The position numbers were made by a program, and so were the translations under genes. A stretch of DNA of 64,000 nt from contig CM055899.1 of the NCBI GenBank assembly GCA_029582155.1, positions 83,732,056 through 83,796,055 of the forward strand. Reading direction: 5' to 3'. This document shows, piece after piece, positions 53,401-63,300 of the stretch; the stretch's first letter is position 1, and the number at the start of each line of letters is the position of its first letter. Under the pieces are notes generated by a model, which saw only the letters and a list, made by a program, of their open reading frames with translations, did no database searches and was not told where the DNA came from. The DNA comes from Panopea generosa (lineage: Eukaryota; Mollusca; Bivalvia; Adapedonta; Hiatellidae).

Positions 53401-55387
53401 TGTGAATATTGTTGAAGATGAAATACATTTCGTATTTTGTGGAGCTACATTTGCCAATTTCAATGAAAATTTAGAAGCAAAAACGAATTAAGTGATACAA
53501 ATCAATGGTATGTAAGTAAAATTACTAAATTATTTCAAAATAATTGTGAACTATTATCTTTCAGAAAGTTAATAGAACGTGCTTTAAAACAAAGCAAATT
53601 TAAACAATCACACACTTTGTTTTTGATGTTAAGTTATGTCATGTAATTTTATTTATGCATTTATGCGTTGAAGTAATTGCAATTTGATTAGAAATTGTAT
53701 AACTGAGTATTTCTTAACATTAATTAAAGCTTTAGTTAATGTTGACAATTAAACATGCACTATACCTATCACTCTAACAAATATATATATATATATATAT
53801 ATACATACGAGTATATATATATCTAGAATATATTTTTTGACACCAATACGAAATAGGAAAAAAGAAATTGAAGGAGGTACATATTGTCCAACTAAAATGT
53901 ATTTGATGGACATACTTACATTAAATCAATATCTAACTCTAGGTTGAATTCCTTTTAATATTCTCCCTATATATATAAATAATATCCATCTATTACAGGT
54001 GGTCGTATATGCTGTGTTGGTGGTTGTAGTTATAGGCATGTGTCCTATAATCATGTTTTCATCTGAAGCACTTGCAAGTGATACGCAGCGATACACACAA
54101 ACGCTCGTGCAAAGAACGACGGAGTTAAACTTAGAAAAACATAAGGCTGATACTCTTTTATTCCAGGTATGGTTATTGTTTAGTTTAACCTTCAACCTAT
54201 GGCGTCATAGTTACGTCATTTTCTAGGGCAAATAACCACGTGGAGCATGACCTGTTGGTAGAGCATCAGATCCAAAATCGGAGATGGGGCAGTCTTAATC
54301 GCCACCGAAAGGATCATAAGCGACAGTGACTACATTTTATTCCTCAAAATTCACAGTTTTTTTATATATATTTTAAGTATGCAACTAATCAAACAATGAA
54401 CTACATTTATATTTAAGACACTGTTTAATACCATTTTCAAAAATATTGCATAATTTATATGAAACGTCACAATACCATGGATCAAATAAGAGAGTCGTAA
54501 GGATATATATCATAGCGCGGGGGTCAGTGCTCAAGGTTATTTGAAAACACATGGTATTATCATAGTTAAGTAAAAAACGATGAATGCATTAAATTAATTT
54601 TGTCTTTTCTCACAAATTCTCACATTTGTTCTACAGATGGTACCAAAATCGATAGCCAAGAAGATGAAGGATCGGAACTCCTATTCTGAATCAGATTACT
54701 TTAAAAGTGTAACAGTTATGTTTGCGGATATTTTCGGATTTCAACAACTTTTGACGGAGTTGACGCCAACAGAATTAGTAGCGTTTCTAAATAGTTTACA
54801 CAGCGCTGTGGATGAACGCATAGAGAGCTATGAAGTTTACAAAGTTGAAACTATAAATGACTGCTACATGGTTGCGTCTGGTGAGTTATTAGAGTTAAAA
54901 AGAATAAAAATATTGTCCCAAAAAATGTTTATAAACTTGATGCGTCTCCATTACTATACCATCAACTTTTACATCTTCTCTTTCTTTTTTTCTCTACCTT
55001 ATTATTTCTTTCTTCTTATTATTATTATAAGTAACATTATTATTTTTTTCTTTCATTATTATTATTAATATTATTCAGACCGCGGCGTGGTCTAGTGGTA
55101 GATCGTCCGCCTCGCATGCGGAAGGTCGTGGGTTCAATCCCCGGCCGGGTCATACCAAAGCCTTTAAAAATGGTACTAAAAGCTTCCTTGAGTTCTAGGT
55201 CTGGTCGACCCGATGTCAGTATAATGTGACTGGGTGGGGTATCATACCATGTGTCTGCGGCATGATACTCCAGTGTGACAGCGCTTAGAATAATGTCTCA
55301 AGTAGACACCGTCACGATATGAATGAAAAATTGAAAGCGATGCTTAACACCATACAACAACAACAACATTATTATTATTATCATTAA

Positions 55388-55463
<76 letters not shown>

Positions 55464-57256
55464 ATCATTTTAATGTTAGTACTTATATTAGCATAATCAT
55501 TTATATTGGTATTTGTTATTATTATTATTATTATCATCATTATCATTATAATTAAACTTTATTATTATAATTATTATAATCATTATTTTTATATTCATTA
55601 TTTTTATAATCATTTTTATTTGTTATTATCATTATCATTACTATTATTGTGATTATAATTAGCATTATATATATCATATATATAAATATCTGTAAAGTAC
55701 AGTTATTAGAGCAATTGCGATTTTACAGTATCTAAATTCATAATGACTGAAGTGGAAAATATCTCTGAATGTAAAACCGTCTGTATTCATTGCACTTTAA
55801 ACTTTTTTCCACTGCAACATGCGTTTATATATTCAAAAAAAAAATATATATATATATATATGGAGATAATAATTTGTGAATAACCAAGACATAAATGTAC
55901 AGACCAGACTACGGTGAGTGCACCTAGCTACAATGCAAACCATAGATACAATATCAAGGACTCTGCCAAACCAATAAATTTGGTGTCGACCATGACTTAT
56001 ATACTATGGAATTACATGCAACACATCTGGACAGGGTGGACAAATTTACATACATGAAGTGATAGCTTTTTATGAGTAGGATCCAGTTAAGGTTCATTAC
56101 TACTCACATGCTATATAAAGGACAGATTTATAAACCCGTTGGATCATATAGATACAGTGAATTCATATATATTTAATTTCATAAAGGGAGATAATTAAAT
56201 TCACAACAACGGAATATATATATGTTAACATACCAAACTAATATATTGATTAAGACTTCCCTAGCTTGGACTACGCTTTTAGAGTAGGCTAAAATAGGTT
56301 TCCCGCTTAAAATGGCAACATATTTATGATGTATTAAATGAACAGAATTGCACGTAGTACAAATTTTTCATGTTAGAAAGAGCCGGAATAACGATGCGAA
56401 GGTCGTCAAACAGTATTTAAGTGCTGTCTATTTTTAAAATGAGCATTTCGTTTCAAGTTTTCCACTCAAATTTCGTCACGTTTCAGGTGTTCCGAATAGG
56501 AACGGTTTAATGCACGTGGCCGAGATAGCCACACTGTCCTTGGACCTGCTACACGTAATAAACAGCACGCAGTTTCCCATAAACCCGTCACGACATGTTA
56601 ACATCAGAATAGGCATCCACACAGGTAAGCACCAGTTTGTCGTTTGAAGGATCGACGTATTCAAACCTCCAATCTGTACCCATTCATGTATAGTTAGTTT
56701 TAAATGAAGAACACATGCAGATAGTTTTAAATACTTTTAATAATAGTCTTATGTCTTGTAAAACCTTATTAAAATGTATGTAGTTGGTACGACAATAACA
56801 ATAAAAGTATACGGTATATGTAATTCTGATATTACTCGGAAGTTACATCAAAATATCTTCGTAACAATGTATAGCAATCATTTATAAAGAATACGAAGGA
56901 ACTTTAGGGTATGTAGGGTGTTTTTGATGATATACTTTTTATATGCCAATATTGATATTTAGCGAACCTTTCCATACAAGAAATTCAATCAAATTCAATA
57001 AGAAGTTCCATTTTGTTTAAATTTTAACCGATTGCCCATGATAAATCATCTGTAGATTACTATGAATTAACGACCATTTATTGAAACATTATCTGTAGTA
57101 TGTAGAACACGAAGTAGCATTATCAAATGTATCTTTATATCATCATGTTCAGGACCTTGCATGACGGGAATAGTTGGAAAGGTCATGTTGAAATATTGTC
57201 TTTTTGGCGACACGGTGTACGTTGCCAGACGAATGAAGTTATCGGGCTTACGTAAG

Positions 57257-57325
<69 letters not shown>

Positions 57326-60300
57326 TTAAGCGGCGTTTTCATGCCATCTTCGGCTAACAGACGATCATTTAACCTAAATATTGTTTCCCGGGATCCCAAA
57401 ATGTTAACCAGTACTCAAGCACACCTCATCTCTGCAAGTACCTGATAACTTTCTCATTTGAATCGGAGATGAGAGACGAATGATAATGAGACACAATGCC
57501 GTATATCGTTCATCACGGAGACTGTAGTCGAGCTGGAATTCGAACACACGAGCCCTTGATTGATAATCAGACGCTCTACCGACTGAGCTAATTGGCCTGA
57601 CAGTTTAGGAACAGTACAAAAACAATGATCCTCTTAAATGGGAATTATGAGGTCATTGTTTTATAAGTTGTAGACAAAATCTACTAAATCGCACGTGGTT
57701 GACGTAGATGGTCTACACTCAAGATCACACAGTCAACATAAAAGGACTCGAACTGAAAATTCGCCACATTTTTATCAACAGTTACGTTGCTTCCAACATC
57801 CAGGGCTCACTGTGGACTATTTCAAAAGCCGTTTTTCTTTGGTAAAATATTACGTAATGTATAAATGTGCGCTCTTGATATTTTGGGCATTTTCGTGATA
57901 ATTAATACTATAGAACACACTAAACTAATTAAACATTAGTTTAATTATAATGTTTACTGTCACAATCACATTCTCCTTGGTTCATTTCCTACTATTTAAA
58001 TGAACACTTAGAGTCACTGCCAACTATATTATCGAAGGTCACAGTTTTTTTTGTTGAATTTATTTTTACCTTCGTTAAGTTTTATTACTCCGTTTAAAAA
58101 TATAAAGTGTTCTGGATGAGATTTAAGACCGCGGCGGTGGTCTATAGAGCGTCCGCCACGCATGCGTTAGGTCGAGGGTTCAATCTCCAGTCGGGTCATG
58201 TCAAACACTTGAAAAATGGTTGTTAGTTTAAAAAATATTTTATTCACAAAAGTACATATATTTAGCATTCATTTAACAATAAAGTCAAACGTTTAACGAA
58301 TTATGTGGAAAGGATACAGAAAAAAACTTTAGAAGCTTGTGTTAATCTGCTTCCATAACAGTTATTATACATTTCTTATAAACTTTATCATATTGTTCCG
58401 AAATAATATCAATTTGGCCAAATGTGCAAAAATTTATTAAAGAAATAATGGTTTATTCAGAGTATTTCAAAAAATAAAAAAGAGAGTATTAGTTAAAGAG
58501 AAGGAAAGAAAGAAAGAAAGAGACTCCACTGATTTTCTTTTCTTTATCGGTTAATTCCGATATAGGGGATAAATATTTTGCAAGTATGTTTATCAATCAA
58601 ATCCATTTATAAACAATTGTTTCTTACTATCCAAGATCAAATAGAGGCGTGTTGTTATAATTAAGTAAGTAAAAAACATGACAAATCATTATCTATTTAA
58701 CTGTGTGTGATACTCAAAACGTTTGGTCTTTATAATATAATTTTGAACTGTCATGAAAATCGAGTTGTTGTTAGTTAGTGTAAGATTTTCATTACCATAC
58801 AGAATATCATTCAAGGAAGGATCATGTGGATAAGCTAATTTTATTTCAGGCATCATTCTTTGTCTATATTGGTAAAATAGTCTGCACCTGAATAAATAAT
58901 GATATGTGTCCCCAATTTCACCACAAAGACAATTTGGACTTGCAACTATGTTTTTATTGAATAAATGTTGATTTAAGTTACTGCAATTTGTTCGAAGTCG
59001 TGTATGATATAATTGGACAATTCGGTTTCCTGTATAATAGTGATTTGGAACCTTTTGTTTATTTGCGTTTATATTTGATTTGAATATATTAAGGGAAGGC
59101 GACTCTCTTATGAGGTGAGGAAGATTATTCCATTCACGCACAGAAGAAGGTATGAATGAATTAAAATATAATTGAGTATTACATGAAAATGTTTCTTCAC
59201 TTGGCGATCAGCATTTAGAGGGTAGTTCTAGATCTGTCGGCCCAGTTCTGGGTTGGGTATCATACTATGTGTCTACGACATGATAATCCCGTGTGGCAGC
59301 GCTCATTATAACCGACACCGACACCGTCGCAATATTACAGAAAAATTGAAATCGACGCTAAAGCCCATACAACTACAACCGGATCAAAATTATAAAATAT
59401 TATATACAAGTTTTATCTCGATCGGTCCAGGCATTTTCGAGAAAATATAAATGAGGTAAATGCATATATTTGCCAACAGACATATTTTTACATTTAGGTT
59501 TGTTTTCAGTTTGTTATTCATTCATATTCACTTAAATATACGTCTATGGAGATTCATTGATTGACCTGAGACACAGACAAAGCATATTTCCACTTCTTTT
59601 CTTACCTATAATCATTTTTGTATTTTATCTAAAATTATCTTAGTTTAGCATGCCGTTCTTTGCAATATATATTGCAGGGCTAAAATGTAGGACCCCAAAT
59701 ATGAAAGTGGTCACACATGTTAAATGATTTCAGCACATATGTTAAAACGTTCCGCATATGTGACACTTACTTTTTGTAAAAAAATAACGATAGTCATACA
59801 TGTATTTGTCATAAAAAGATATCACCGATTTTTCATTCTAGATATATGAAACCGAATATTGGTTGAAGGTGGTTGTTGTACATTAAGTATGTTAAAATGC
59901 CTAATCAACTAGAACATAAGCAGAAGTGTTTCGTTTTTATTTTCTTTCTCACTTTTCTCAAAAGAAAGTATAGTCTAGTTTATTATATTGAACTATTTTT
60001 GACACCATGTAGTAGTTCGTGGTTAGCAAACGGTGACATATGTATATTAATCTATGAGATTCAGTGTTTAGGTTTGTATGTAAACACATTCCTACAAGGT
60101 TGTCAGTTCTGGTTGTTTATAAATATGGTTTGCTGATACAAAAATGAATTTTATTAATTTCAGCAAACAAAATCCATGTTAGTGACAAGATGGTTACTCT
60201 TCTGAAGAAGTGTGGAAAGTTTAAGATGAAGTGCAGAGGTACTGTTGACATTAAGGTAACACATAAACATACCAACACAAGAAAAATTATTTGTTCACAA

Positions 60301-63300
60301 TAATTGTTTAATGAGAGATTTCATGAGATATGAGCCAATTAAGAACAATAAAAGACACCTGTGAATATAAACATATATAGAGGATCTTACGTGAGTGCTT
60401 ATTTATTATTTAATTGATTAAACAAGTTTGATAATATATATTATGTGAGGCTCTGCCTAGCATTATATCATTTTTATCAAAGAGTTGAATGAATTTAATG
60501 ATAAAGCAACACTTATGTAAGATTCGTTTTATCACATAACTTAGGAAATGTTTACATAAACCATTTATTTAACAAATCAACTCTCTGCGGAACGAGAATA
60601 AATCTGACATTTTGGTTTCCGTGAGTCATCATATGGCGTAACGTCTTAAAATAATTTATTTTATTTAATTTTATTTCATTAATAACTTAATGACAAATCG
60701 ACGTCATTATATATTTGGCCAAGTCGGAAAGTTCTTTGGCAATTTACGTACGAGAACCGATTTATACGGAAAACACCGAGCTATGAATCGGAAGTGATAC
60801 TAGGTTAATATAAAAAATATGTCATGGTGTTGTTACATTCTTACACCGTTATGTGATAAATAATATATCTGTATGCGTGAACATTTGCAAATATGACAAA
60901 ATCAAAATAAAGCACCCTTCCATATGATTTAATACCCTGTAACTGAATATTTAGCCAAATTTCGTATTTGAACTGCATGCATTGATCTGATGGATAAAAT
61001 AATTAAAAACATAATTATATTCATTAATGAAAAGTCTGTTTCATTCCGTTAACAGTGTCTTCATGAACACATATTCAGTATTCAACTTCTGCACTTGTTG
61101 TTTTTTGTTCAGATTAAAAACACGAACATTTATACAACTGGCATATTCAAAACTTATTTAACCTACACTACTGTATAATGCACTGAACACTTAGAATACT
61201 AAAGTTCTTCTACACAGGTACAAAGAAATGTCAAATTTTACTTGCTTGTCTTTGTACAAACTGTAGCTTACTAAAGCAACATCTGTTTTTAAAAAAAATA
61301 TTGAAAATTCTCCTCTGTGTATATGCGGTGAAATAGAAAGCACAGCTCATTACTTCCTCAAGTGTCAACTCTATCAAAGGCAACGCGTAACACTGCTGAC
61401 ACTTGTCAGTCAGTTATGTACATCCTCTGTAAAGATACTTCTTTTCGGTGAACCACTTCTGCTTACGACAATAATGTTACACTTTTTGATGCAGTTCACA
61501 AATACATTATATCTACAAAACGATTCCCTTGATAAAACGTACGATTGAATAACTAATGAAACAGCTGAAATAACATCCAAATTTGTGCTCTCTGTCCACC
61601 GCTCTTGTTTGTACATGCCGTCCTCAAACGTCCTTTCTCTTCCCCAGCTTGTATTTATTATACATACTTGTATTAATATTATGAAAGTATATAATTAATC
61701 TTTGTTCATTCATTATTTTATTTTTCTTTGTTTCTAAAACATATTATATCTAATAGATTTAATTAAAAAAGAGTATATTTATCCAGCCATGAGTTTTTAA
61801 GATAAAGTTGATACCTATTTTAGCGCAGTTAAAATAACAATGAAAATTCCATTATTGTCAATAATCAGCCAAATTTTGTACACATATTACACATTTCATG
61901 GAGAAGAACTGTATAAGATTATATATTCCATTCTAATCCATATTTGTATTGATGTTGATTTCTATGTATGTATAACTGAATTGAATAAATATGTTAAAAC
62001 CAAGCACTGAACATATTTTCTGTAGAAACGGTTTTATCTCCTTAATAGGGACCGTTATATAGCAGTGGCATACGAGCTCGCTGATTGGATAGTTGCTTCA
62101 GTGGAAGTTAAAATACGTCACCATTTGGTAATTGCATAAATTGCTATGAATTGTTGGACAGACAGAGAAGATAGGCTTATTATTAGGGTAATAGACTTGA
62201 ATCGAAATATGTCAGGTACTGAAATAGACTACTGATCACCCGATGCTTGAAATACTAATGGCTAGAATCGCGACAAAACTGGTGACATAAAGTATGACTA
62301 CTACTAATGGACATTCGTATACTAAGACGTCTAATAAAGTCGAAAGTCAGTCTAATGTAAAACAATATTTTTTCTTGCTCCTGGAGTGGTACTTTAAGCA
62401 ACTGTAACAGTACATACACAGTTGGAACTTTGACATGCCACTCAATTTGCTATCGTGTATTTTTTTTAAGCCACTAAGTTATTGGTTTATTGTTGTAAAA
62501 ACGCTCGGATCGCCATTGTGAAAATATACTTTTTGCTTGAAATAAAATTTAGCTTGAAGCGCACGAATCATACGAAATCATGATCTTATATTTCACCAAG
62601 CTCTCAAGAGTTGTCAAACCTGAATGACCGCGTGGCTGCAGCAGTACCGTTAAGGAGACGATCAGACAATGTCTGAAAGACCTCGTCTTACAAAATTCTT
62701 ACTGAATTATTAATCAGACAGGTGATGATAGAAAATATGATAGAATTACAAAAGCGTCGAATCTGGAGGTAAAGTCAGTGTAGTATATGAGCACCTAAAA
62801 ACGTCCGTCGTTTTTCGCATATACCTATAATGTATGGTTTAGATATGTGTTAGTTTATATCTATCCCTGACCTCTTCATTATACCTCAATGAAAAAACTG
62901 TTCCACATTCAAGGCACATCAGAGCGTTTTGATTAATAACAATAACGGTCGTTTTATTTTTCATTTACAACTTATTTTCAATTAAAAAATTATGTTTCTT
63001 TGACTGACTAAATTGATTCAATTGAGAAACTGTATTAAAAGTAAAATTGATTACATACTAGTATTATAGTAACATGGAAATATGCTACCAAATGATTCAA
63101 ATAGTTGTGAGTCAGATGAAGTTTTAATCGCTTAATTCTTTTTTGTACAGGGAAAAGGTAAAATGGTCACCTACTGGCTTTTGGATAAGAATGAATTTGA
63201 CAGTGGAAACAACGATCCTCACGAATGGCCGAACTCGTATAACTACAACGTGCATGACCGCATGGGCAGTCAGAGTCGATGTAAAATCTTAAATAGTAAA

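Noticed and set aside
55081-55152. A working tRNA gene at the head of the family A SINE
   Set aside because: Imperfect stem pairing and two further copies with the same non-tRNA body show it is a SINE.
55298-55546. Poly-isoleucine open frame
   Set aside because: Translation of the (TTA)n array.
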